Shown here: positions 53,561 to 64,000 of the stretch, piece after piece
Numbering within the stretch: position 1 is the first letter of the stretch
How the letters are laid out: the number at the start of each line of letters is the position of its first letter
Assembly (NCBI GenBank): GCA_037176885.1
Contig: JAWWNJ010000128.1
Span: 558,001 to 622,000 of the forward strand
DNA from: Favolaschia claudopus
Taxonomy: Eukaryota > Basidiomycota > Agaricomycetes > Agaricales > Mycenaceae
DNA: 64,000 nt
Direction: 5' to 3'
Made by a program: the position numbers and the translations under genes
Notes under the pieces: generated by a model
What the model was told of the DNA's origin: nothing
Seen by the model: the letters and a program-made list of their open reading frames with translations, nothing else
The model's database searches: none

Positions 53561-55236
53561 AATTCGATCTGCAAATTTGCGGCGGTCTTCTCCTTACGAT
53601 TTGCGGTCAATCTGCCTATATTCTCGTGGCGTGCAACCATCCTATACTTTAAAAGAGGACGGCACAGCCTCAGCTCCCAGAAAGGGAATTTCACCCCGCG
53701 ACTTTCTGTCAAAACCTGAGAATTCCCGCGGCGACGCGCACCGGCGAGTGCAGCGAGCGGCGGTGCGGCGCCGTCGGCCTGGAGGTGCAGGAAGGTGCCG
53801 AGTGCGGTAGCCTGAGTGGCGATGGCACGGGTCGCATAGCTCGTATTTCTCAATACTTGAAAAGAGGGCCAGGCCATCAGTCTCGTGATTTTTGACAGGA
53901 ATTTCACGGGGTCTTTGTCGAGATGTTGAGAACATACCAGACGTCGCGAGCGCAGCGGGGTTTGGGGCGGCCAGGGGCAAGTCGGCCGTGCTGGAGGCAG
54001 GGAGCTAAAGCTTGTAAACGTCTGGTTTTCCGAAACTAGGAGCCGTCAGATGCTGATACTTACTGATAAACCGGAGTTTAAACAGCGGCCCGATCAATCC
54101 CGCGGTCAAAATCTGACAGCTTCTCGGCCATTCCCGGCCAAAGTTCAACTGCGATCGCGGCAACACCCCACAAAGTGGTGCTCCCGGCTTTGCCGATGAC
54201 AGAATCATCAACAAACGTAAGCACAAATGAACGAGCACCACTCAATCAAAACCCGTATATTGTTTCCAAAACGGCTGTAGTCGCGTCTTAGTAGTTAGTT
54301 TACTTGCGGTATAGAAATGCTGATACGAAAAAAAAAAACCGTCCCCCATACAAGAGAGGGTGAGACGAGCCTAGAGTAAAGACTGGGAATTCCGATCGCC
54401 CAGAAATTACAGATATTGTAAAAGTTGTTCTATACATGCGCGTGTTTGTTCACGGCGAGGTTGACGCCGCTGTACTGTACAGACCAACTTATACGACCGG
54501 AAAGCCCCTTCCAAAACTACACTTGTCGCAAGTATTCGCTAACACTGTGACGTCCTTGATAAACGGCGCGCCAAGTCTAAGAGTGATGCTGATAGTTTTC
54601 GGCCAGAATACAGATTATGTGACTCACTGTTGCCTGCAGCTCGACACACAATTGTGAACTTTCTGCTTGTGCGTTCCACTATGAGCACAATCTGACTTTT
54701 CACAGTCTACCTGTTGTATGATATAAATTAGTCGCACACAGGGAACAGCAAGTGAGAAGTGCCTTGAATGTGTTGATTGACCAACGGTGTGTGCAGCTAT
54801 ACAGTCGACAGTTTTGCGTCTCGAAACACATGTTGTATGTCGCTTGAGTGTGAGTCGTCGGATACCCAGATGTTTGGCTCGATACTGATGGCGGTGGAAT
54901 TTACCGGTATCCAGATTTGATCCAGATACCGTCGGATTTTCAAACGTGGGCCGGCTTCCGCGTACAGCCTTAGTCTCGGATACCCAGACGTACTACAGCA
55001 TTCACGACTTAACTGCTGCCGGATATGTTTCCGTATATGGTCAATAAAGTATGATTTTGACAGCTGATTGATTTTGAGGGGTGGGAGAATTTTTGGGCTG
55101 TAGTTTTCAAGTCCGAGTCATTTGACGCACCCGTGCGTGCCTGAAACGAATTTGCAAAAAAGATTGTCAAGACGACACCAACTTTCCGCACGTGTTCTCT
55201 CGCTGCTCTCTCTTTCCCCTCACCATCTCTCTACCG
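53561..55236. other. No supported gene
   Basis: Holds the inverted 60-bp terminus-like repeat (54220-54283) and the A-tailed repeat end (54285-54340). GC-rich frames at 53640-53980 are not convincing. Confidence 0.4.
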
Positions 55237-55733
55237 ATGTCTCTCCCCGCCCCTCCAACGACGCGCCGCAACCAACCCAGTGCCCCGGGACTCACGACTC
55301 GGAACGGAAACAAGAACATACACCCTGCTCAGCTTGCTGGGCTTGTACCAAAAACGGCCGAGGAAAGAACTGAAGAAAAAGCACTGCAGCCGAAAACAAA
55401 GCTCAGTCAGACCACACGAAAGATACTGCGCTTGCGGCTATCGCTGCAATTAAAGACGAGCAGCGGCGCGAAGACATAGAGTATGGCGGGACCGCTAATC
55501 ATCCTCCATCCCCAGCTCGTCCACATCGTCAGACCCAAACACCACAGTTCAGCCCTGAAGAAGAGGAGGAAATGGATAGTGGTAAAAATTTGCCTTGTCT
55601 GACGCTTGAATTTGTTTTCACTTGCATCTCAGATCCAGAAGCGGACAATTCCAGTGGTTCGGACGCTTTGGCAGTAATACTGGGCCATAATTCGAAGTGT
55701 CGTAGAAAAAACACGCACCCCTTCACAAATTAG
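55237..55733 (+). pseudogene. Unknown low-complexity protein with one intron, truncated
   Basis: The ATG at 55237 begins a P/T/S-rich stretch (MSLPAPPTTRRNQPSAPG). A frame change near 55385 leads to TALAAIAAIKDEQRREDIEY and PEEEEEMDS. A clean intron (55582-55632, GTAAAA...CTCAG) joins DPEADNSSGSDALAVILGHN, where homology with the inverted partner near 58600 ends. The residues after it (to 55733) probably belong to an inserted element. Family not recognised. Confidence 0.35.
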
Positions 55734-55749
55734 CACACAAGTTGGTTTT

Positions 55750-57500
55750 GTTGATTTACACACCTTGAGGCATCAGAATATGTGCACAAGTCAACATTTT
55801 CCAAAATATTCACACCCCTTGCTTTATCACAACAAAAGTGCACAGGTTGCTCTGCGCATTTTTTTTACTGCGCAGGTAAGGAAATGTGCCGAAAAAATGC
55901 ACAGGACAGAGCGCACCACTTTTACGCACCTTCGCGGCACCAACAAAACAAATGCACAGGTTCAGGTTGTAAGTAATTCCTTTTACGAAATAAATGATAC
56001 CTTGCCCGTTAGTGTATTCCAGCCTCTGATTTCAGAAGACAACGCAAGGGTTTGGGAGCGCAACATAATCGCATCAGGAATCGTCGGGGATCTTCTTCAC
56101 TTTTGAATCTTATCATCAGCTTTCATTTCTTTCAATTCTCTTCACCTCGCCACCGAAACATTCGTCCTGTACTAATACTCAAATATCTTTGCTGAATCCT
56201 GAGACTCGGATTCTTAGACTTCGAATTAAGTGCGCTTCAACTCAGTTCAAATTCCGTCCAATAGAAGCCAAGGGTGCAATGATGTGTCAGTTCAACAGTA
56301 AGCCATCAAAATTCATTCATGTGCTGGACTCCTTCGATTCATCTGGTTCGAAGCTGGATCTGCCAGTCTCAACGGCGGCCATTTCCAAGCCATTTTCGAG
56401 TTCAGTCGATTTCGGCAATCAGCCGCAATATTTTCAATTCCATCGGTCAAGGGTAGAGGCGGTAAATGTGTCGCCGTGTGAAATCCAGAGCATGGTACGG
56501 GAATAACGGTGTGATGGATATCGGTATTATCCGGCTCTCGAGTCTTCCCGCGCGCTCGGCGCATTCTCGGCATTGACAATCATGGGACCGTGTTCATGAC
56601 GTCAATGCTGCTAAGTTCTTTCTCTTAGCAGCAAAGCGTCATACCTCCCTCTTGGATCGGCACCGATCAGATTCAATATACGACTTGCAACATCTGAACG
56701 AGTCACCGAGAGGTATAGTAGAATAATCCACTACTTTCCTCAATATTCCATTGACTTCTTGAACATTCTATAATATTCGAACACTCGGCAAAAACCGAAG
56801 TTTAGGATCATCCTAAATTGAAAGAAAAATTTTAGCAACAAATTAAGTAGGCCCTAAACTGATACAAAAACGTTAAGTAAAGGACCAGCAAAAACCGTTC
56901 CCAAAACATCAAGTTTTGGCAACAGTTTCTGAAGGTCCGAAACAAAAAGATTCAGACTCACCTAAACGGCTGCCAAAATGATTCGTTTTGGCAAGGATTT
57001 TGGTCGCACCGAAACAATAAGTTTCGGCAACAGTTTTGGCGGTGTTGCCGAAACTTTTGATTTCGGTGCTTCCAAAAGGACTTTTGGGCTGTCCAGAACA
57101 ACGGTAGCCTGTAGGGGACTCACTCTGGTTAGGGCAGTACCTGAAGCTGCAAGTAATGGTTCCAAAGTATAGAGGTGTCTACCTCAACCAAGCGCCCGAG
57201 TTGCCCGAGACGTCGGGTTTCGGGCATAGTAGGCGGAGAAACGGCGAGCTAAGTGGCAAGACGAGTGCGGAGCGACGTGGGAAGAAGCAAGAGAAACGAA
57301 CGTCATGTGACCGAGCCACGCTGTCAAATCGATTTGATCCGCCGAACCTGTGCAAAAGTTGAACCGACTGGGTTGTGTAAATAAATTGGGGTGAGTTTGG
57401 CGCTACTTGTGCACCATTTGCTGAACTCTACCTGTGCATTTTTTCTTTGAGGTAAAGAACCTGTGCAGTTTTTGCATTCCGTGGGGTTGTGTATTTTTTT
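55750..57500. mobile_element. Candidate element with ACCTGTGCA/TGCACAGGT subterminal repeats
   Basis: TGCACAGGT-type words are dense at 55780-55970 and their complements at 57340-57495. The outermost bases are also inverted (TTTACACACC on the left, GGGTTGTGTA on the right). A second inverted pair lies further out: TAATACTGGGCCATAATT near 55674 and AATTATGGCCCACTATTA near 58597. Exact ends were not resolved. Confidence 0.4.
56785..57085. repeat. Chain of short imperfect palindromes
   Basis: At least five small hairpins in 300 bases: TTTAGGATCATCCTAAA (56802), CCAAAACATCAAGTTTTGG (56901), GCCAAAATGATTCGTTTTGG (56972), CCGAAACAATAAGTTTCGG (57009) and CCGAAACTTTTGATTTCGG (57048). The last four share an 8-9 nt loop layout and two alternating arm sequences (CCAAAA, CCGAAAC). 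Confidence 0.7.
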
Positions 57501-57505
57501 TGATG

Positions 57506-58440
57506 TACAGTTGAACATCTCATAATGCATAGCGTCCGTGGACCTCCAAGCGCTATGCATTATGAGCAATATGCATTCCTGCATACTGTCACACCGTGTG
57601 ACGTATGTGACATTGTCACGAATTTACTATATATGGTAAGTGCGGCAGATGCCGGATTGTCCACCAGTTGTCGTAAAAGCGGTCAAAATCTTGGATTTAG
57701 CTGTAACATGTTATAAACTGGTGTTTTTGACGTCAATAGTACCCATATGCGTTAGAAGAGTGACACAAACGCCCAAATTGCCACCAAATTGTATCAATTT
57801 TGCGATCTCATAATGCATAATGCACTAAAAACTTGCCCCAAACCTTATGCATTAGTCAATATGAGAAAATGCATAAAACACCAGCCTACCAAGTTGGTGG
57901 ACCCCAAAACACTATGCAGAATGAGGTTTATGCATTGTGAGCATACTCGCAGTTACCAAAAGTAACCGAATTCGGGGTTTTTCTCACGAAATTACGATGG
58001 TCAAAGAACTTTGAGCGATGAAGGGTTGATTTACAGGTTGTTTTCTACAACTTTCATGATATAAACTTGGGCTAAGCTGTCACACAGTGGGTGAATAAAT
58101 TAATCTTCGAAATACCATTAATTTGGCCTTGTTTTCCTTTTTTGGAACACAGTCACCAGGATTCCAGGTGGGTGAGTACCTCAAAGATAGGTCTACTATC
58201 TCATAACTCTGTACCTGAGAACTCAAAGTTTGCTGGGCTATCCTCATCCTTCAATGAGGGTGCTAAAACAGAGCAAGAAAGTGTTCATTTGATACATAAA
58301 TAAACAAACATAGAAAATCAGCACAGGGAAAGCCCAATAACTTCGGCGCGTGTTATGTATTAGCTGGTCGCAAGCAAGGCATTTCTAAATTCGGTTACTT
58401 TTGGTAATGCCGAGTATGCATTATGAGATGTTCAACTGTA
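57506..58440. mobile_element. TA-flanked MITE (CAGTTGAACATC) carrying a nested MITE
   Basis: CAGTTGAACATCTCATAATG at the left, its inverted complement at the right, TA at 57506-57507 and 58439-58440. TGCATTATGAG words recur inside. Copy C of the AAAAGTAACCG family is inserted close to its right end; without it the element is about 460 bp. Confidence 0.85.
57944..58416 (+). mobile_element. MITE of the AAAAGTAACCG family, copy C (nested)
   Basis: TA at 57944-57945 and 58415-58416; opposite orientation to copies A and B and about 57 bases shorter. The 70-codon frame at 58091-58303 is the one seen in A and B. Confidence 0.85.
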
Positions 58441-58599
58441 CCGAAACAACTTGCGCAACAACTTTCAAGAAATTTCATTGATGTGAGTTTTCAGTCAAAA
58501 TACAGTCAGCTGTGTAATTTTTTACTTCATCAAGCTCAGGGTGTGCACCATAATTTCAAAAATATCCTCCCCTGTGTCAAAAAGTGCGAGTTTGGAATT

Positions 58600-58800
58600 A
58601 TGGCCCACTATTACAGCCATAGTGACGCGTTTCAACCGCCAGACGATTCCAACGACTCCAGCGACGACGAAGAAGACCCAGACAATAGCGAAGTCGACGA
58701 AGAGGCGTCCGCGGCCATACCTTGCAAGAACCGGCCGCGCCGACATCCAGGCGGTGCGTCAGACCCAAGATATTGCCGGTACTCCAGAAATCGGCGGTGA
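58600..58800 (+). CDS. Hypothetical acidic N-terminal fragment
   Basis: From the ATG at 58600: MAHYYSHSDAFQPP, then an S/D/E-rich run (DDSNDSSDDEEDPDNSEVD) and a basic PCKNRPRRHPGG end. Serine/acidic N-termini of this kind are common in fungal nuclear or transposon proteins. The inverted partner near 55690 has a comparable MAQYY start, so both may derive from the end of one repeat family. Confidence 0.25.
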   Translation: MAHYYSHSDAFQPPDDSNDSSDDEEDPDNSEVDEEASAAIPCKNRPRRHPGGASDPRYCRYSRNRR

Positions 58801-59091
58801 TGGCGGGAAGGAAAGGCGAACGACAACGGGTGCGATCTTATCTTACAGATTCAGAGACCATGATTGCTTAGAACCTGTTCGGATACCAGTAATAACTATT
58901 ACAGTAACCAGTCGCTGTTTTCCTTACACCGTTTTGGAAACAATATACGGGTTTTGATCAAGTGGTGCTCATTCGTTTGTGCTTACAGCCGTTTCGGAAA
59001 AAGAATGCGGGTTTTTGATTGATTTTCGTTTTCGAAATCTGCTGACCTGTGTTTGGTCTCGCGTCCTCGGCTCCACCCTTGCCGAATCAGC
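58801..59091. other. No gene; copy of the 60-bp terminus-like repeat
   Basis: 58927-58985 repeats the 27452 segment. A partial second copy (GCCGTTTCGG) follows at 58987. Confidence 0.5.
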
Positions 59092-59155
59092 TACTCGGTA
59101 TTGACAAAAGTAACCGTTAATCCGACGATTGCTTCGCGACCACGTGACATTTCTC
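59092..59155. mobile_element. Left end of MITE member D, truncated
   Basis: The 64 bases after TA match 24574-24637 almost exactly, then break off just before the large TIR element begins, suggesting that the insertion or a deletion removed the rest. Confidence 0.75.
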
Positions 59156-60027
59156 CCAGTAACCATATGAAGTTTGATTAATCAATCCCGGTATAGGCCG
59201 CAAAACAGGTTTAAGCAGTGTTTGTTTAATCAGCTTGTAAGGCGGCGGGGCATCCTGCATCACATGGGGCTGCAGGCGGACCACTGAGATGGTTGCGTCC
59301 ATCAGTGATTGAACAGAAACTGTTTAATCATCGTTTAACAAAACAGTTTAACAGGCCAAAACTATGGTGTTGAATGAATCAAATATATTCACCTTCCCTA
59401 TCGACTGTACAATAACTGTTTATCGACTGTTCAACAAAGCAGTTTAGTAATCAGGGTTTAACAAATCAGCAGATGCGACGGCTGAGGATGGAAGAACGAA
59501 AAAGATAGGAATTCGTCACAATGCTCAAAGACAATGCCGCCGACGCGGTATTGGAAAGTACTCGTAGCAGGTTACTGACTGGTTCCGCGAAGAGCCCGGG
59601 TGCCGTGACCGTGTGTGCAGTTTCGAGGTTCGAGTGAGTGCAAGAAAGGCATCACTGAACGAAGAATCAGTAATGCTAGATCAGAGTGTATTTAATCCGT
59701 ACTGTATTCTGTATTGACTCTTGAGAGAAATACCACAACGCTGCCGCGTCGAGCTATAACCAGAAGGGTTCTGGAGGAACGGAGAGGATCGCACACAGCG
59801 TCGACGACCTGGCAAAACACCAGAAGCAAAACTATGAGAGAGATGAGTCAATAAATGAAGATAGACACATAGAATTCACACACCACTACTGTCGTAGCCA
59901 CAGAGGCAAGAGTAAGACTGCCAGGTGGAGTTGAGAGGGGAGAACAGATCCCGGGGGTATATAGGTCTCCCCAATATGTCAAGTCAAGGCAAGTCGAGAC
60001 TCGACGCGGCACCTAGACACTTGTCAC

Positions 60028-60554
60028 CAGTGTTCCTCCTAAGGGTTAAGCCTTAGAATGAATTAACCCTTAATCTCAAGTTAATGCTAAGGGTTAACAT
60101 GAAGCTGGATCCATCTTAACCCTTAATTAAGCCTTACCTTGGATTACGTCACCTTCTCGGCTACGTTCGGCAGGTTCGGCAGCTTGGTTGGCAGCTGCCA
60201 AAGGCCTGCAGCATTGTCAAAGGGATTCTCAACGGCAGTGTCTGGCAGGTTCCCTTGATTCTGCTGAAGGCCGTGTCGGAACATGGGTCAAGCCCTCAGC
60301 TCGGCTACCTGCATTGCCCTGGCGGGAGCAATTTCAGTCCAGAGACATCAAGTTCAGCCAAAACTGAGCTGGAGCCAGCCATAAGAAGCAAACCCGCTTT
60401 GGAACTCCCCGAAAAATGCATCTAAAAAAGCCCGGAAAAATTTGCATTTTTCATCCTAAGGCCCCTTAATATGGAGCCCTTAATAACCTTATTAAGGCCT
60501 TTAAGGCCTTAGCCTTCGGAGGTCCCCTTAATAAGGCCTTAAGAAGGAACACTG
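60028..60554. mobile_element. hAT-type MITE with 8-bp target duplication
   Basis: CAGTGTTCCTCCTAAGG at the left and inverted CAGTGTTCCTTCTTAAGG at the right, flanked by identical CTTGTCAC at 60020-60027 and 60555-60562. AAGGCCTTAA words are frequent near both ends. Its first 128 bp are nearly identical to 17112-17239 (inverted). Confidence 0.9.
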
Positions 60555-63167
60555 CTTGTCACAAGGTGGTGTGCGTGGAGCGGGCTTGAGAGCGAGGGAC
60601 ATTAGAGACGGAAAGGTAACAAATGGTCTTGAGGTCGACTGAGCCTACGAGGCGCGTCTTCGGAATCGAAAAAAATGGAGATGGAAAACAGTGAACGCAC
60701 CCGCGCCAATCCCTTGATCTCTACGACGTTCATCTCCGCATCTACAATATTTCAACATACACCGTTCCTGCCCGCCCATGAACCGCCGCTGCAGCGGCAT
60801 CTCGAGAAAGTAAAAGGAACAGAAAAATCAGTCATCTTCGTCCGCATTGACGGGGGAGCTTGAAAACACACCAGAATTCAAACTGCCAACGAGACGCGCT
60901 TCAACGCAGAGTCCACGGAAAGTGACCTCAAGTTGGGTACTTGTAGGCCTATCGCGACTCGCAAGAGCCAGTCAGCTGAGGCAACTTAAGAGTACAAGAA
61001 GAGAAGTACGGGGCAACCCCACGGGCCGCCGTAACCATGTGAACACAACCAAGCATTTGAAATGAGAATGTTGAAGGCGTGATTGGATAGTCGAATTGGT
61101 GCTAGGCGAGTCCGTCTGGTCGAGCAATGCGCACCAAAGGAGGAAGATGGGAAGAAACGGTGTGACGGTTGTGACACAAACAAAGGGCTTTCCACGAGCA
61201 CGTGAATTTCCACGCTGTCACGACTTGGTGAATTTCGACTCGCACTCGACACTGTGAGATCTGAGACATCATTGCCCTCAAATTGCCCTGCTGCGCCCTG
61301 CAAGTCAGTCTTACACCACCATAGTCCTACTTGCTAATAAGCTGGATCTCTTCTTGGCTTTCTCGGCATGGACTCCAAGTGGACTCTGCAAAATGTTACA
61401 GTTACTTAGAAGTCAAAATGACACCGTCTTTCACCTCTGCAACGGCAAGAAATTGAACTACCTTTTCACAGTGGCGCTTTGAATTAGTATAATGTCTGCG
61501 AAGTTTACGCTGTAGTATGATAGATAAAGTTTTTTCGGCTGGCATGTCGGGCTTTGAAAGTTTACTTACCGTATTACCCTTTGCAACTTTGACTCTGAGT
61601 CGTTGAACTGTTGTTCAACGTACTTTGTGGCACCCAATTTTAGAAAAACTGTGATCCCAGTTGAGCATTGAACAACGGTTGAATTTCGATAATTCCAACT
61701 CAGGTCTGCCTGAGAAACAAAATCACTGTAATTCGAGATCAAGTTTTGAGTCGATGCTCGGCGCCGGCCGTTGCGGGTGTATCTAACGAGAATTTCGAGT
61801 GATACCTTCACCGATACTGGCATTGTGTTGCAGACAGTGTAAACACAGCAGCTTGAAGCTCATCGTCAAGAGAATAGAGCAGGGTGCTTGAGTTGAATAC
61901 GATGCCAAGCTGTGTTGAATATCAAATCATGTGTCAAAATTGCTCGATTTCGCACGCAACAGGATCCAATCAGCTAATCATCCCTAAATTCTAATCTTTA
62001 CCCAAACAAGCGCTTAGACCCTCAGCATGCCATTCCTGAGAATTAGCGTGTTCCTGATGTGAACCTTGCAGTGGCCAACCGCAATCATTGTTGACTTAAT
62101 GTTGACTGAGAATTTTACATAATGCTCATTTTGCAGTCCGACTTATTTATTTTCCCACAAATCCGAGCCAGATAGGTACGTTTATTGCTCAAGCATCAGA
62201 AAATGGCAGGTTTCTTTGATGCCATGCACACACTGTCGACGCTCGAGGTGGACGTAATAAAACGTGACCGCGTTGTTGACAAGCTGGCACGTGATGTGAA
62301 TATCAACCGTGTCACATCATTCGTCGTCAAGGCAGCCAAAAGGCAGCTTGACTCTGTTCCACCACGCGCACTCTCCCCTACCCTCCCTCATTTCCACTTA
62401 CCGCCAGCGACAACGATGGACAGCTGCCTTCAACTGCCTCTGTGCTTTCCCTACGCGGCCTCGGATCGGTACCGCCTTACAGCGTGAGGAGTCAGTGGAA
62501 TAAGTACGTCGACTCACTTTTCTCTATTTCTCCCACCCATCGGCATTCTCGCAGCCCCCGTCGCTGTCATCGCCTGCCCTACGCCCCTTGCATGGTGTTT
62601 GCCTCCGGGTTCGAACACCTTCCGCCTTCTCCCTCACCGACACTCTTAAGAATAAGTATCACCACGCAACTGCCTGCTCAATCCGCTATCTAGCAACCCG
62701 ACACCTTTCCGCCTCCCGACCCACTCCCGCTCCCTCCCATTATCATTGTGCGCCATCCCTCTTCTTTCTGATCCGACGCTGGCGTACCCAATTCCTCCTC
62801 GAGATGCCGACTTTATTCCCACTCGTCAACACCTACACTGACAGTTATCTCAATCCCTGCACACCAGCGATGCATCGCTTCCATCTGGCTACTCATACGG
62901 GGCAACGAGGTGTGTTTATTTACCTATCTCCATTTGCTTCCACTCACACATCCTCTCCCGCCTCTCGACACCGACTTCCGCGAAGACATCGCGCTCTGCG
63001 CTTGACACACGGACGTCATCCTGACGCCTTCGAAGCACTCCCTCGCGCATCTACCTACATAACTGACAACAGCGGAAACAAGGCTGTTTCCATCTGCGCG
63101 GGGAATCCGTTCAGCCGCCTCAACGTCGAGCTGCTACTCGTACTCTGTACGCATCGTCTCGGAATGG
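60555..63167. other. No supported gene inside the large TIR element
   Basis: Frames up to 249 codons (62588-63337, plus) are H/R/P/T-rich, run into the MITE at 63168 and lack domains. GTTGAACTGTTGTTCAAC near 61603 is a small palindrome. If the large element ever had a transposase, it is not recognisable here. Confidence 0.4.
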
Positions 63168-63552
63168 TACAGTGGCGGCAAAATCTGATGTCACCCCCAA
63201 AAAAGGAAATTTTCATCAAACCGCCTCTAATCTGCCCTTGCCATCGCCGTCTGGGGGCGACAAGGGCACAGATCCATTGGCACGGCAAATACACTGCCTG
63301 TGGAAGGAAGATTGAGAAAGATAGGTACATTCATTGAGGAGGACTGGGCCAACGATGGTTGGAAAGTCTTGCCCAAAAAGTGTCAATTTTCGAGGTATCC
63401 TAAGATGGAAAAGGGTGCATGGGTTTTGAATCTATGTTTTAAATGCACTGTGAAAGGTCCGACCACAGAAAACAGGGCACAGAAAAGAAAACGAGTCGAA
63501 TTGATGAGAATTTCCTTTTTTGGGGGTGACATCAGATTTTGCCGCCACTGTA
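63168..63552. mobile_element. Tc1/mariner-type MITE with 50-bp TIR
   Basis: CAGTGGCGGCAAAATCTGAT and on for about 50 bp, repeated inverted with one mismatch; TA at 63168-63169 and 63551-63552. The near-identical arms suggest recent activity. Another copy's end forms bases 1-29 of the window, and a subfamily member is at 7528-7900. Confidence 0.9.
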
Positions 63553-64000
63553 AGCACCGTCTGTTCACGTGATGTCTTTTGCCGACAATTTTGAATTGTA
63601 GTTGTGTGGGTAAGGGAGTGCAGCGCTTGAGATTCACTGCGTCAACAATGTTGTGATTGTGAGTCTCATTCAAATTATCCTTCCGTTCTTCTTCCCTTCA
63701 CGTTTGCATCGAGGTTGCTGTTTCGTTAAACGGACCATTTGTTCTCCTAATCTGTCGAGTGAACACTGCTTAAACCGTTTTGTTAATTTGTAACATAAAC
63801 AGTGATTATCTACAGATAGTCAATAAATTTGATTCTTCCCCCGTCTTGATTTCAGTGTTCTGTTAAACATTGATTAACGACCTCTGATTAATCCGACTTG
63901 CGCAGTGCCAATGCAAGCGGGGCCGCAGGTTCATGCACAGGCCCAGGTAGGTGTTTAGCAGAGCATTGCTTAAACGTGATTTGCGGCCTATACCGCAATT

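Larger units (their letters stand above)
59160..64000. mobile_element. Large TIR element, right end at or beyond the window edge
   Basis: 59188-59460 and 63740-63994 are imperfect inverted repeats. The best block is GGTATAGGCCGCAAA followed by GTTTAAGCA(G/A)TG; then several GTTTAA(C/T) and ACTGTTTAT words occur in the same order on both arms, out to TCAAAT(A/T)TATT. Roughly 4.8 kb separate the ends. Both arms carry many TTTAAC/GTTAAA words. The right outer boundary and target duplication lie outside the window. Inside I see two MITEs but no transposase. Confidence 0.6.

Noticed and set aside
62588..63337. 249-codon plus-strand frame
   Set aside because: Rich in H, R, P and T, starts without a native ATG context and runs through a MITE terminus. 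No motif.

Overview
The window looks like a transposon-dense, gene-poor stretch of an agaricomycete (mushroom-forming basidiomycete) genome, possibly Mycena-like. The reasons are the 47-59 nt GT-AG introns in the best gene models, the families present (KDZ transposase with CxC5/CxC6 cysteine clusters, fungal Ty3/gypsy, DIRS-like reverse transcriptase, LINE, hAT, Tc1/mariner, Helitron-like, F-box/LRR), and eukaryotic gene structure with no operons. The genus is a guess.

Layout. 0.4-5.1 kb: nested inverted termini enclosing an AT-hook/cysteine-cluster gene remnant and three TA-flanked elements, two of them long hairpins. 7.4-8.1 kb: a tandem duplication in which one copy holds a MITE and the other keeps the empty site. 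8.1-8.8 kb: a decayed unknown gene. 9.5-15.1 kb: a MITE, then an F-box/LRR-like pseudogene split by about 3.9 kb of decayed 54-bp satellite. 15.5-17.8 kb: an IS630/Tc1-type DDE pseudogene, a hAT MITE with 8-bp target duplication, and a TA MITE. 18.0-19.65 kb: the one intact, recognisable gene, an HP1-type protein with chromodomain and chromo shadow domain. 22-29 kb: nested MITEs plus fragments of hAT and LINE genes. 30.9-32.0 kb: decayed satellite. 32.7-37.7 kb: a mosaic of Ty3/gypsy gag and integrase pieces around a DIRS-like RT/RNase H piece. 38.9-42.2 kb: a KDZ-family gene broken by two TA MITEs and by frameshifts. 42.2-46.2 kb: hAT and LINE fragments and a hAT-like MITE. 46.2-55 kb: mostly unrecognised sequence, one MITE and a Helitron-like fragment. 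55-64 kb: further nested elements, and from about 59.2 kb to the window end one large element with long imperfect terminal inverted repeats, only partly inside the window.

Almost nothing here works together as a pathway. The coherent theme is mutual insertion of elements. Several events can be read precisely because target duplications, pre-insertion sites or interrupted reading frames survive. The decayed Tc1/IS630-type transposase at 15.6-16.0 kb is the sort of enzyme that could once have moved the many TA-flanked MITEs, but no intact transposase lies in the window. The intact HP1-like gene is notable in this setting, because HP1 proteins read H3K9 methylation, the mark usually laid on such repeat-rich chromatin.

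All family calls come from reading motifs by eye. No database search was possible, so distances to known families, expression and copy number are unknown.
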